NCBI RefSeq assembly: GCF_017833525.1
Contig: NZ_JAFICD010000001.1
Coordinates: forward strand, 930,001-994,000
Length of the DNA: 64,000 nt
Direction of reading: 5' to 3'
Origin: Duganella sp. 1411
Lineage (GTDB): Bacteria > Pseudomonadota > Gammaproteobacteria > Burkholderiales > Burkholderiaceae_D
Notes under the pieces: model-generated
The model's input: the letters and a program-made list of their open reading frames with translations, nothing else
What the model was told of the DNA's origin: nothing
The model's database searches: none
Made by a program: the position numbers and the translations under genes
Part shown: in pieces, positions 12,326 to 20,572 of the stretch
Position numbering within the stretch: position 1 is the stretch's first letter
Layout of the letters: every line of letters begins with the position of its first letter

Positions 12326-13876
12326 ATGAATTTAGCTAATGCGCCGTCCATCCGCTCCAGGCTGATCTGGCTGGTGGTGGCGTGCATCGTTCCCGCGTCG
12401 CTGATGGTGGTGAAAATGATCGCCGCCGACTACGAGCTCGCGCGCGCCGCCTTCATCCGCAGCGCGATGACGACCGCCCACGCCAACGCCATGGCGATCG
12501 ACAAGGAATTTGCCGTCATCGAATCGACGCTCAAGGTGCTGGCCACCTCCCCCAGCCTGCTCGGCGAAGACCTCAAGCCGTTCCACGAGCAGGCCCGCGC
12601 CATCTGCGCCAACCAGGACATCTTCAACATCGTCCTCGAGGATGGCACCGGGCAGCAGCTGATCAACACCTTCAAGCCCTACGGCGCGCCGCTGCCGAGC
12701 AGCAGCATCGACCGCCTGTTGACGTACATGCAGAACAACGACAGCACCGCAATTTCACAGGTGTCGTTGGGGCAGCTGTCCAAGCGCTACATCGTCGCGG
12801 TGGCCGTGCCGGTCACCCGCATGGCCAGCGGCTTCCACGCCTTGAGCGCGGTGGTGACGGTGGAGCGCTTCGGCACCATCCTGCAACAGCAGCAGTATCC
12901 CGAGCACTGGATCGCCACCATCCTGGACAACAAGGGCACGGTGGTCGCGCGCACCAGCGACATGCAGCGCTACGTTGGCCAGCAAGCGATCCCCGAGGTG
13001 CTGGAGCGGCTGCAGGAGCAGTCCGAAGGCGTGTTCGAGACCAAGACGCTGGACGGCAAGCCTATCCTGGCCGTGCTAGCCAGGGCCGCCAATTCGCAGT
13101 GGACGGTGGCGATCGGCATTCCGCTGGAGGTGCTCAACACCCAGCTGCTGACCAAGCTGTGGACGCTGGTGCTGTCGACCATCATCCTGTTCGGCGCCGG
13201 CCTGCTGTTCGCCTGGTTGATCGGCAACCGCATCAGCCGCTCGATCCGCGACCTGGTGGCGCCGGCGCTGGCGCTCGGCGCGGGCGACAGCATCGAGCCG
13301 GCCACCTACGGCCTGCGCGAAGCGAACGAAGTGGGCCAGGCGCTGGTCAAGGCGTCGCGGATGCACGCGCTGGCCAAGCACCAGGCCACGCACGATCCGC
13401 TGACCGGCCTGGCCAACCGCGCCATGTTCACCGAGTTCCTGGGGCACCAGCTCAATCTCAGCCAGCGCAACCGCGAGTCGATGGCGGTGCTGTATCTGGA
13501 TCTGGACAACTTCAAATTCATCAACGACACCTACGGCCATGGCGCCGGCGACGATCTGCTCAAGGAAGCGGCCGCCCGCCTGCGCTCGGAACTGCGCAAG
13601 TCGGACATGGCGGCAAGGCTGGGCGGCGACGAATTCGCCGTGGTGCTGGTCGCCAGCGGCGAGGACGATGCCGCCGGCGTGGTCGAAAAACTGGCGCTGC
13701 GCCTGGCCGTGCCCTATCAGATCGACGGCCACGAGCTGTACTCCGCCGCCAGCATTGGCGTCGCCGTGTACCCGCAATCGGCCACCACCGCCGACGACCT
13801 GATCGCGTTCGCCGACGACGCCATGTACAAGTGCAAGGCGGAGCGCCGCAAAACGCGCGCCGCCACGATCGACTAA
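12326..13876 (+). CDS. Membrane-bound diguanylate cyclase (dCache-GGDEF)
   Basis: 516 residues: membrane helix near the N-terminus (LIWLVVACIVPASLMVVKM), an extracytoplasmic Cache-like sensor of about 240 residues, a second helix (LVLSTIILFGAGLLFAWLIG), a short HAMP-like linker and a GGDEF domain. The active site reads GGDEF at about 433-437, with an inhibitory RxxD site (RKSD) five residues before it, so it should make cyclic-di-GMP and be product-inhibited. The ligand is unknown. ATG at 12326 is preferred (GAGG ten bases before); a TTG at 12320 is in frame. The stop falls inside a 15-bp tandem repeat. Confidence 0.92.
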   Translation: MNLANAPSIRSRLIWLVVACIVPASLMVVKMIAADYELARAAFIRSAMTTAHANAMAIDKEFAVIESTLKVLATSPSLLGEDLKPFHEQARAICANQDIFNIVLEDGTGQQLINTFKPYGAPLPSSSIDRLLTYMQNNDSTAISQVSLGQLSKRYIVAVAVPVTRMASGFHALSAVVTVERFGTILQQQQYPEHWIATILDNKGTVVARTSDMQRYVGQQAIPEVLERLQEQSEGVFETKTLDGKPILAVLARAANSQWTVAIGIPLEVLNTQLLTKLWTLVLSTIILFGAGLLFAWLIGNRISRSIRDLVAPALALGAGDSIEPATYGLREANEVGQALVKASRMHALAKHQATHDPLTGLANRAMFTEFLGHQLNLSQRNRESMAVLYLDLDNFKFINDTYGHGAGDDLLKEAAARLRSELRKSDMAARLGGDEFAVVLVASGEDDAAGVVEKLALRLAVPYQIDGHELYSAASIGVAVYPQSATTADDLIAFADDAMYKCKAERRKTRAATID

Positions 13877-13922
13877 ACGACGATCGACTACGCCACGATC
13901 GACTACACCACGATCGACTACG
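13863..13922 (+). repeat. Four tandem 15-bp repeats across the diguanylate cyclase stop codon
   Basis: Four near-identical units with the core CGATCGACTA run head to tail. The first unit contains the TAA stop of the cyclase; the other three follow in the same reading frame and have TAC where the stop is. Each core holds the palindrome CGATCG. Confidence 0.9.
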
Positions 13923-13931
13923 CCGCCCGGC

Positions 13932-14924
13932 TTAATTGCGGCCGGCGTCCTCCACATACACCTCGTCGCCGCAGCCGGACGCGCGCGTCGGCGCCGGCGC
14001 GGCCTTGCCCACCAGTTGCGCCAGGTCGCCGTCGGTGTTCAATTCGAGCGGCAGCGACAAGCGGATCTCCTGCAGATATTTACGCTGGGCGCACACCAGC
14101 GTGATGCTGCCGGCCACCTGGGCGCCGTAGCGGGTCTTGACACGGTCGAAGAAGTCGTTGACGCGGAACGACTTGCCCACGCTGCCCAGCACGATCTTGC
14201 CCACTTCCGAATCGTTCACCACCCGCACCGCCGACACGGCCTTGAGGAAATACTCGTCCGGCGGCAGCGACTGGCATTTGCCATGCTTGTTCCACTCGTA
14301 GGCGCCGAAGGTGCGCTCGTAGTAGAAGTTCGGCATCCACGGCGCCAGCTTGTCGATGGTGTCCTGCTTCAGCGAGAACTGCTCTCCCTTGCAGCTACCG
14401 TAATTGGTGCCGCATTCCTTCTTGTTCGGCCACAGGCCGTGCAGGTTCAGGTTCTTGGCCTGCAGCGTGCCGCCGTTCATGGCGTCGCATTCGGGCTTCT
14501 TGCCGTTGTATTTGGCGTGCTCGCAGAAGCCGGGCTGCCAGGTGACCGCCAGCAGATAGCTATCCTCCGTGTTGGCGACGTTGCAGGTGCCGCCGCCGGC
14601 ATTATCGCGGCCCCGCTGCGCCTTGCTGAGCCGCTCGCCCAGCTCCGGCGTGCCGCAGTCCTTGCGCACCCAGCGCAGCGATGGCTGCGCGCCCGGCACC
14701 TCCACCCTGATCCAGTCGTAGTCGACCTTGTTGATCTCGCGGACCGTGTATTCGGTGCCGGGCACGATCTTTTGCGCGCCCGGGTTGTTCTGTTTGGCGA
14801 ACGACGTAAACGCTTCGCAGCTCTTGGTGGCGGTGAAGCTGCCGCTGGCCGATTCGCTGGCGCTGCAACCGAACGCGGTAAAAACCAGCAATAAAGCGGC
14901 TGCGGTGACGGGGTAACGCGGCAT
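13932..14924 (-). CDS. Exported ribonuclease T2 family protein
   Basis: 330 residues with both RNase T2 active-site motifs: LHGLWPN (CAS1, catalytic His) and YEWNKHGKC (CAS2, catalytic His and Lys), plus paired Cys. The N-terminus is a secretion signal ending near FGCSAS; the Cys suggests a lipoprotein, but the lipobox (AFGC) is not ideal. About 100 residues between signal and nuclease domain have no recognised function. It should degrade RNA outside the cytoplasm, probably for nutrients. ATG at 14924 is preceded by CAGGAG; the open frame upstream of it is not supported. Confidence 0.93.
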   Translation of the reverse strand: MPRYPVTAAALLLVFTAFGCSASESASGSFTATKSCEAFTSFAKQNNPGAQKIVPGTEYTVREINKVDYDWIRVEVPGAQPSLRWVRKDCGTPELGERLSKAQRGRDNAGGGTCNVANTEDSYLLAVTWQPGFCEHAKYNGKKPECDAMNGGTLQAKNLNLHGLWPNKKECGTNYGSCKGEQFSLKQDTIDKLAPWMPNFYYERTFGAYEWNKHGKCQSLPPDEYFLKAVSAVRVVNDSEVGKIVLGSVGKSFRVNDFFDRVKTRYGAQVAGSITLVCAQRKYLQEIRLSLPLELNTDGDLAQLVGKAAPAPTRASGCGDEVYVEDAGRN

Positions 14925-15016
14925 GAGGGGCTCCTGAGTGATGAAATGCCAATATATTAACGGACTTTGTTGATAAAAGGCATGTGTAAACGGCGGTGTC
15001 AACGAAACGGCCGACA

Positions 15017-15030
15017 TGTAAATTTACACA
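15017..15030. promoter_or_regulatory. Palindrome upstream of the eCIS sigma54 site (possible activator site)
   Basis: TGTAAATTTACA (15017-15028) is a perfect 12-bp palindrome, and TTTACACA (15023-15030) is the inverse of TGTGTAAA at 14983-14990. They lie about 55-100 bases upstream of the -24 element, a position where enhancer-binding proteins can bind. The role is inferred. Confidence 0.4.
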
Positions 15031-15082
15031 CCCCGTGCGGCCGCCCGGCTCGCCGTCCCGCATGTTTGCTCGCCCCCGGCAC

Positions 15083-15097
15083 TGGCACATGAATTGC
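15083..15097 (+). promoter_or_regulatory. Candidate sigma54 promoter of the eCIS operon
   Basis: TGGCACATGAATTGC has the strict GG-N10-GC spacing of the -24/-12 promoter and near-consensus TGGCAC and TTGC elements. It lies 61 bases before the first eCIS start codon, in the only sizeable gap at the 5' end of the cluster. No RpoN activator gene is in the window. Confidence 0.65.
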
Positions 15098-15157
15098 TCA
15101 AGAGGCTATACACATCGTCAACGGATTGAACCGGGCCCAACCAGGAAAGCACGCATC

Positions 15158-15730
15158 GTGATCAGCGCCGCCATCAACCATATCGCCCTGCACTTGAACC
15201 AGTACCTGCGCCAGGCGCACCAACTGGGCGACGACATCGTCGTGGTGTCCAACCTGCTGTCGCAGGACGGCGCGCTGGCGCGCGACACGGCCAACAAGGT
15301 GATCGTCTGCCTGGTCAACATCGAGAAGGACACGCTGCCGCAGCAGGCCCCGCCGGCGGCCTCGGGCAACGGCCGGGTCGGCGTCTACGGCCGCCCGTTG
15401 TTCCTCAATCTGGAGATCGTCGTCGCAGCCAATTTCGGCGACAAGAACTATTCCGAGGCGCTGGCCTTCATCTCCAGCGCCATCGGTTTTTTCCATCACA
15501 CGCCGGTGTTCGACCACCAGCTCACGCCCGACCTCGACGACCGCATTGAAAAACTGCTGCTCGACATGGAGAACCTCACCCACCACGAGCTGAGCAACCT
15601 GTGGACCATGTTGAGCGGGCGCTATCTGCCGTCGGTGCTCTACAAGATGCGCATGATCAGCTACGGCGACGGCGCGCTGATCGGCCAGGCGCCGGTCGTC
15701 AGCCGTCCGCACACCAGCGTCGGAGCGTGA
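15158..15730 (+). CDS. eCIS tube terminator/cap protein, DUF4255 (Afp16/Pvc16-like)
   Basis: 190 residues from a GTG start preceded by AGGAAA. ISAAINHIALHLNQYLRQ at the N-terminus and LVNIEKDTLPQ, followed by RPLFLNLEIVVAANF, are the usual DUF4255 pattern. In Afp and PVC particles this protein caps the end of the inner tube and the sheath, fixing the particle length. It opens the cluster and ends 4 bases before the next gene. The ATG upstream in the same frame lacks a ribosome binding site and lies upstream of the predicted promoter. Confidence 0.88.
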   Translation: MISAAINHIALHLNQYLRQAHQLGDDIVVVSNLLSQDGALARDTANKVIVCLVNIEKDTLPQQAPPAASGNGRVGVYGRPLFLNLEIVVAANFGDKNYSEALAFISSAIGFFHHTPVFDHQLTPDLDDRIEKLLLDMENLTHHELSNLWTMLSGRYLPSVLYKMRMISYGDGALIGQAPVVSRPHTSVGA

Positions 15731-15733
15731 GCC

Positions 15734-16642
15734 GTGAGCGCCTACGCCACGCTGCTGCACATTTGCGCCCGCCATGCCTTCTTCGGCGAGCAGGCCGTCA
15801 GCCGCTTCCGCTTCGAACCGTCGCCCGCCAGCGCCGCCATGCTGGCGCGGCTCGACATCCTCACCCTGGCCAGCGCCGAGGGCTTGACGCTGGTCTGCAC
15901 CGAGCCCACCCGGGCCGCGCTGCAAGCCGGCGCCGAGCCGGCGCTGGAGCTGGAATTCCTGGCCTGGAGCACCGGCACCAGTTTTTCGCAGGTGACCGCG
16001 CCCGAGGCGCCGGCGCCCGACGCGCGCCTGTTCTTCCACAGCGCCGGCGCGGTGCGCGAGGAGACCGGCAACTGGCGCCTGCACGCCGCCGCCCAGGCGG
16101 ACGCCTCGGCCTGGAGCCGGACCGTGATTCCCAACCGCGCCGCCGCGCTGGCGCACGCCGGCCTGGGCACGCTCGCGCCGGCCTTTCATCTGGTGCTGGC
16201 GGCGCCGGCGATCGCCGCCGCGCTGGCCGGCCGGGCCACGCCGCGCTTCCTGGTGCGCTTCGGCGCCCGCCGCACCCGCTGGAAATACTACCTGCTGACG
16301 GACGTCCCGCGCAGCGGCGCGGCCCCCGCCGATCCGGACGGGCCGCACCCCGCCATCGTCGACCTCGACGGCGAGCTCAGTTTCGCGCCGCGCGGCTACA
16401 CCGAGCTGCCGGGGCGGCAGGTGGCGCTGACCTTCATCAGCGACCAGGCGATCGAAATGCGCCAGCACCCGGCGCAGCGCCTGCAGCTGCGCGAGCGCGC
16501 GGGGCCGGCCGCGCAGGACCAACGAATTCTCATCAAGCGACTGCCGAACGCAAGTGTGGCCGCCGTCGGGAGGGAAGTGGCAGCAGGCAGTAACGCAGCG
16601 GGCGGAGAAACCGTGCTTGTTTCGGAAATCTATATCCGCTGA
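15734..16642 (+). CDS. Uncharacterised eCIS-cluster protein
   Basis: 302 residues from a GTG start with GGAG upstream. I do not recognise a family. The sequence is rich in Ala and in short beta-type segments, with no signal peptide or membrane helix. A FGARRTRWKYYLLTD segment near residue 175-190 and RGYTELPGRQVALTF later may be its conserved parts. It lies between the cap gene and the sheath gene, in the same direction with almost no gaps, so a structural or assembly role in the particle is likely. The C-terminus ends VSEIYIR. Confidence 0.7.
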   Translation: MSAYATLLHICARHAFFGEQAVSRFRFEPSPASAAMLARLDILTLASAEGLTLVCTEPTRAALQAGAEPALELEFLAWSTGTSFSQVTAPEAPAPDARLFFHSAGAVREETGNWRLHAAAQADASAWSRTVIPNRAAALAHAGLGTLAPAFHLVLAAPAIAAALAGRATPRFLVRFGARRTRWKYYLLTDVPRSGAAPADPDGPHPAIVDLDGELSFAPRGYTELPGRQVALTFISDQAIEMRQHPAQRLQLRERAGPAAQDQRILIKRLPNASVAAVGREVAAGSNAAGGETVLVSEIYIR

Positions 16643-16682
16643 TGAATCAACCCACGCATCGATCACCTTAAAAGGACACAAG

Positions 16683-18668
16683 ATGGCGCAATACAAAACC
16701 CCCGGGGTCTATATCGTTGAAAAAAACGCTTTCCCCAACTCGGTCGTCGAAGTGGCCACCGCCGTGCCCGCTTTCATCGGCCATACCGAAACCGCCAGCT
16801 ACAAGGGCGCTTCGCTGGACCACAAGCCATGGCGCATCACCTCGATGGCCGAATACGAGGCCTGCTTCGGCGGCGCCCCCCGCCCCGTCTTCACCATCTC
16901 GGCGGCGCAGCCCAACGACCAGACCGACTTCCGGGCGGTCGCCCTGCCCGCCGCCGACGCCCCCGAGCCGTCGGCCGAGGCCAAGGCCGCCGCCGAAGCC
17001 AGGACCGCCCTGGCGAGCGCCCGCGCGGCGCTGATCGACGCCACCGCCGAGCAGTCCGAGGCGGCCGAGGCGGCCTACACGGAGGCGCTGACGGCCGCCA
17101 CCACGGCGGCCACCGCCGCCGGTGCGCCCTTGAGCGCCGACGAGGCGCTCGACGCCAAGGCCGTCATCGCCCTGCCCGCCGCCGACGCCAAGCGCAAACG
17201 CGCCGCCGCCGACGCCGCCAAGGCGGCGATGGACAGCGAGCAGGACCCGGACGCCAAAAAGACCAAGACGGCGGCCCACGACGCCGCCGAGACGGCGGCG
17301 GTCGCGGCCGAGAAAAAGGCCGCCACGGCCGCCGCCGAAGCGGCCCGGGCCACCAGCGCGGCGCGCATCAAGGAGGAACGCCAGCGCGCGCGCGCCGACT
17401 ACCACGTCGAACTGCGCCCGGGCACGCACATGCTGTACAACAGCATGAAGCTGTTCTTCCAGAACGGCGGCGGCGCCTGCTACATCGTGTCGGTGGGCAA
17501 CTACACCACCCCCGCCGACAAGGACGTGCTGGCCGCCGGCATCGAGACTTTGCTCAAGGAGCAGGAACCGACGATGCTGGTGATCCCGGAGGCGGTGCTG
17601 CTGCCGGCGGCCGACTGCTACAGCCTGCAGCAACAGATGCTGCTGCACTGCGGCATCAAAATGAAGAGCCGTTTCGCGCTGCTCGACATCCACGAAGGCT
17701 TCCGCGAGCTGCAGGACCAGCCGGTCAACCACTTCCGCGACGCCGTCACCAGCACCGTGCTGGCCTTCGGCGCCGCCTACTACCCGTGGGTCCACACCAC
17801 CATCGTCGGCCTCAACGAGCTCAACTTCAGCCACCTCGATCCCGACCCGGCCCAGCGCAAACTGCTGATCGATCTGCTGGCCAACGAACTGGCGCCGGTG
17901 CTCAATCCCGACGGCGCCAACGCCAGCGCCGAGCTGAAGAAAAAGAACGTGCGCGACTTGCTCGACCGCCTGGGCGCCGTCTGGGCCGACGACGACGCCG
18001 TCAAACAGAAGATCGCCGAGGACCACAACGCCATCGCCGCCCTGAGCAAGCTGTACGGCGAAGTAATGTTGTCGATGCAGCGCAAGGTCAACCTGCTGCC
18101 GCCGAGCGCCGCCATGGCCGGCCTGTACACGATGATCGACAACACCCGTGGCGTGTGGAAGGCCCCGGCCAACGTCGGCCTGATGTCGGTCAGCGCGCCG
18201 GCCGTCAACATCACCCACGACGACCAGGAAGACCTCAACGTCAGCACCACCGGCAAGTCGATCAACGCCATCCGCAGCTTCATCGGCGAGGGCACCTTGG
18301 TGTGGGGCGCGCGCACGCTCGACGGCAACAGCCTGGACTGGCGCTACGTCAACGTGCGCCGCACCATGATCATGCTCGAGGAATCGCTGCGCCTAGCCTG
18401 CAAGGCCTATGTGTTCGAGCCCAACGTGGCCAACACCTGGGTCACGATCAAGAGCATGGCGCGCAACTTCCTGACCGGCATCTGGAAGCGCGGCGGCCTG
18501 GCCGGCGCCTCGCCGGACGACGCCTTCAGCGTCGCCGTCGGCCTCGACGAGACCATGACGGCCGACGACATCCTCGAAGGCATCCTGCGGGTGACCATCC
18601 TGGTGGCCATCAGCCGCCCGGCCGAGTTCATCGAGATCACCTTCCAGCAGCAAATGCAGAAATCTTGA
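16683..18668 (+). CDS. eCIS contractile sheath protein with Ala-rich insertion
   Basis: 661 residues. The N-terminus (MAQYKTPGVYIVEKNAFPNSVVEV, AVPAFIGHTE) and the C-terminal third (NVRRTMIMLEESL, FEPNVANTWVTI, VTILVAISRPAEFIEITFQQ) are standard phage tail sheath/Afp2-4 regions, the latter making the contractile lattice. Residues about 92-240 are an Ala/Glu/Lys-rich stretch, probably helical, that ordinary sheaths lack. The start has AAGGA upstream; the frame reaching back to 16554 overlaps the previous gene and was dropped. Only one sheath gene is present, where Afp has three. Confidence 0.92.
   Translation: MAQYKTPGVYIVEKNAFPNSVVEVATAVPAFIGHTETASYKGASLDHKPWRITSMAEYEACFGGAPRPVFTISAAQPNDQTDFRAVALPAADAPEPSAEAKAAAEARTALASARAALIDATAEQSEAAEAAYTEALTAATTAATAAGAPLSADEALDAKAVIALPAADAKRKRAAADAAKAAMDSEQDPDAKKTKTAAHDAAETAAVAAEKKAATAAAEAARATSAARIKEERQRARADYHVELRPGTHMLYNSMKLFFQNGGGACYIVSVGNYTTPADKDVLAAGIETLLKEQEPTMLVIPEAVLLPAADCYSLQQQMLLHCGIKMKSRFALLDIHEGFRELQDQPVNHFRDAVTSTVLAFGAAYYPWVHTTIVGLNELNFSHLDPDPAQRKLLIDLLANELAPVLNPDGANASAELKKKNVRDLLDRLGAVWADDDAVKQKIAEDHNAIAALSKLYGEVMLSMQRKVNLLPPSAAMAGLYTMIDNTRGVWKAPANVGLMSVSAPAVNITHDDQEDLNVSTTGKSINAIRSFIGEGTLVWGARTLDGNSLDWRYVNVRRTMIMLEESLRLACKAYVFEPNVANTWVTIKSMARNFLTGIWKRGGLAGASPDDAFSVAVGLDETMTADDILEGILRVTILVAISRPAEFIEITFQQQMQKS
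16956..17402 (+). other. Segment coding the Ala-rich helical insertion of the sheath
   Basis: About 149 codons giving mostly Ala with Glu, Lys, Arg and Asp and almost no aromatic residues. LPAADA occurs near both its start and its middle, suggesting an internal duplication. It begins after ALPAADAPEPSAEA and ends before DYHVELRPGTHM, where the sheath fold resumes. Confidence 0.75.
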
Positions 18669-18722
18669 CAACCACCACCGCGGCAACGCGGTCCCTTTTG
18701 AATATTGATAGCGAGGTGAATG

Positions 18723-19181
18723 ATGGCTGATGACGGCTCAAAACAATCGACGGCGGTGTGGCCGCTGCCCAAGTTCTATTTCCAGGTGAAATGGGATTCC
18801 CAGGTCATGTCGTTTCAGGAGGTCAGCGGGCTCGACGTCCAGTCCGAGGAGATCAAGTACCGCCACGGCGACAGCCCGGAATTCGCGGTCATCAAGATGC
18901 CGGGCATGAAGAAGGTCGGCAACGTGACGATGAAAAAAGGCGTGTTCAAGTCCGACAACAAGTTCTGGGACTGGTTCAACCAGATCAAGATGAACACCGT
19001 CAAGCGCGTGCCGGTGACCATCAGCCTGCTCGACGAGACCGGCGCCCCGACCATGGTCTGGACCCTGGCCAACGCCTGGCCGACCAAGATCACCGGCACC
19101 GACCTCAAGGCCGAGGGCAACGAGGCGGCGATCGAGACCATCGAGATCGTCCACGAAGGCCTGACCATCGCCAACGGCTAA
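18723..19181 (+). CDS. eCIS inner tube protein 1 (gp19/Afp1-like)
   Basis: 152 residues: PKFYFQVKWDSQVMSFQEVSGLDVQSEEIKYR is the tail-tube start, with the FQEVSGL motif that is nearly invariant, and the C-terminus (ANAWPTKITGTDLKAEGNEAAIETIEIVHEG) matches gp19-like tubes. It stacks as hexamers to form the needle inside the sheath. Two adjacent ATGs exist (18720 and 18723); the second is better spaced from GAGG. Confidence 0.93.
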   Translation: MADDGSKQSTAVWPLPKFYFQVKWDSQVMSFQEVSGLDVQSEEIKYRHGDSPEFAVIKMPGMKKVGNVTMKKGVFKSDNKFWDWFNQIKMNTVKRVPVTISLLDETGAPTMVWTLANAWPTKITGTDLKAEGNEAAIETIEIVHEGLTIANG

Positions 19182-19193
19182 GGAGGACGGCAC

Positions 19194-19670
19194 ATGTCCC
19201 TGCTGGATTCCCTGTCCCTCGGGGACGACTACCCGCCGTCCGCCTTCTACTTCAAGGTGGTGCTCGGCGCCACCCTGGGCATGACCGACGCCTCGTTCCA
19301 GGAGGTGTCGGGCATGAACGCCGAGCTCAAGACCGAGGAGGTGGTCGAGGGCGGCGAGAACCGCTACGTCCACACGCTGCCCACCGGCATGCGGGCGCGC
19401 ACCCTGGTGCTCAAGCGCGGCATTGCGCCGTTCTACTCGCCGCTGGTGATCTGGTGCCGCTCGGTGTTCGAAATGGATTTCATGGTGCCGATCGTGGCCC
19501 AGCCGGTCGGCGTCTACCTGATGAACGTCGACCGCATCCCGATCCGCGCCTGGAGCTTCGCCAACGCCTACCCGATCAAATGGGAGGTGGAGAAGTTCGG
19601 CTCGACCAAGAACGAGGTGGCGATCGAGAACATCACCCTGAGCTACAACTACTCCAACCGCCTGATCTGA
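19194..19670 (+). CDS. eCIS inner tube protein 2 (Afp5-like)
   Basis: 158 residues, paralogous to the preceding tube gene: YPPSAFYFKVVLGATLGMTDASFQEVSGMNAELKTEEV at the start and the NAYPIKWEVEKFGSTKNEVAIENITLSYNY end. In Afp-type particles the second tube protein usually forms the layer joining tube to baseplate. AAGGAGG precedes the ATG, a very strong ribosome binding site. The gene is 12 bases after the first tube gene. Confidence 0.92.
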   Translation: MSLLDSLSLGDDYPPSAFYFKVVLGATLGMTDASFQEVSGMNAELKTEEVVEGGENRYVHTLPTGMRARTLVLKRGIAPFYSPLVIWCRSVFEMDFMVPIVAQPVGVYLMNVDRIPIRAWSFANAYPIKWEVEKFGSTKNEVAIENITLSYNYSNRLI

Positions 19671-19691
19671 ACATTGTCATTGTTAGCCATC

Positions 19692-19880
19692 ATGCCCATC
19701 GACATCCAAAACCTGCACATCAAGTCCAGCGTGGTCCAGCGCGCCTGCGATGACGGCGCCGCCCCGGCCGACGGCCTGGCACCGGCCGACGACGAACGCG
19801 CCGCCGAGCTGCGCCAGCAGATCCTGGCCGAATGCAAGCGCCTGATCCGCGACGCCCTCTACCAACGGCAGGAGCGCTAA
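19692..19880 (+). CDS. DUF5908 eCIS protein (Afp6-like)
   Basis: 62 residues: MPIDIQNLHIKSSVVQR, an acidic Ala-rich linker, and a charged C-terminal helix (LRQQILAECKRLIRDALYQR). Short proteins with this MPIEIrxLxIKxxV start always travel with eCIS tube genes and are named DUF5908; their function is not known. It sits between the tube genes and the LysM protein, touching the latter. A TTG start at 19674 is possible. Confidence 0.82.
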   Translation: MPIDIQNLHIKSSVVQRACDDGAAPADGLAPADDERAAELRQQILAECKRLIRDALYQRQER

Positions 19881-20564
19881 ATGGCCGGCCTGAGCACAGG
19901 ATTGAAGCAGAAGTTGACGATCTGCCCGGCCAGCGGCGACAAGGTCCACACCGCCGACACCGACAACGGCATCGAGGTGCTGATCAACCCGTCGGGCTAC
20001 CAGCGCACGATGGGCGTGTGCTACAGCACCCGCGCCACCCAGGGCCAGCCGGCGGCCACGCCCAAGTTCGCGCATGTCAAGCCCGAGACGCTGACGCTGC
20101 CGCAACTGGTGTTCGACGGCACCGGCGTGGTGGCCCTGGTCGGCATGGAAAGCGTCAACGCCATGATCGACAAGCTGCTCAAGCTGCTCTACAAGGTCGA
20201 CGGCGACAAGCACCAGCCCAACCTGGTCTGCTTCATGTGGGGCGACCTCAAGTTCTTCGGCTACGTCACCGACGTCGCCATCGACTACACGCTGTTCAAG
20301 CCCAGCGGCGAGCCGCTGCGGGCCAAGGTCAAGCTGACGGTGCTGTCGTCGATGAACGTCGAGGAAAGCCTGCGGCGCGCCAACCTCAGCTCGCCCGACC
20401 TGACCCACCTGATCGACGTCCGCGCCGGCGACACCCTGCCGCTGCTGTGCCAGCGCGTGTACCGCGATCCGGCCTACTACCTGGCGGTCGCCCGCGTCAA
20501 CGGCCTGGTCGACTTCCGCGACCTGCGGGCCGGCATGCAGCTGCGCTTCCCGCCACTGAGCTGA
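19881..20564 (+). CDS. eCIS tube-initiator/LysM baseplate protein (Afp7-like)
   Basis: 227 residues. The N-terminal part (IEVLINPSGYQRTMGVCY, MWGDLKFFGYVTDVAIDYTLFKPSGEPLRAKVKLTV) is the CIS tube-protein domain and the last ~50 residues are a LysM module (VRAGDTLPLLCQRVYRDPAYY, ARVNGL, LRAGMQLRFPP). In Afp/PVC this protein joins the tube to the spike. It is in the usual place just before the VgrG-like gene. Confidence 0.9.
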   Translation: MAGLSTGLKQKLTICPASGDKVHTADTDNGIEVLINPSGYQRTMGVCYSTRATQGQPAATPKFAHVKPETLTLPQLVFDGTGVVALVGMESVNAMIDKLLKLLYKVDGDKHQPNLVCFMWGDLKFFGYVTDVAIDYTLFKPSGEPLRAKVKLTVLSSMNVEESLRRANLSSPDLTHLIDVRAGDTLPLLCQRVYRDPAYYLAVARVNGLVDFRDLRAGMQLRFPPLS

Positions 20565-20572
20565 GCCCCGCC

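Noticed and set aside
12382..13935. Plus-strand open frame of 517 codons overlapping the diguanylate cyclase
   Set aside because: Same strand, shifted frame of the cyclase; Arg/Gln/Gly-rich product with no domain.
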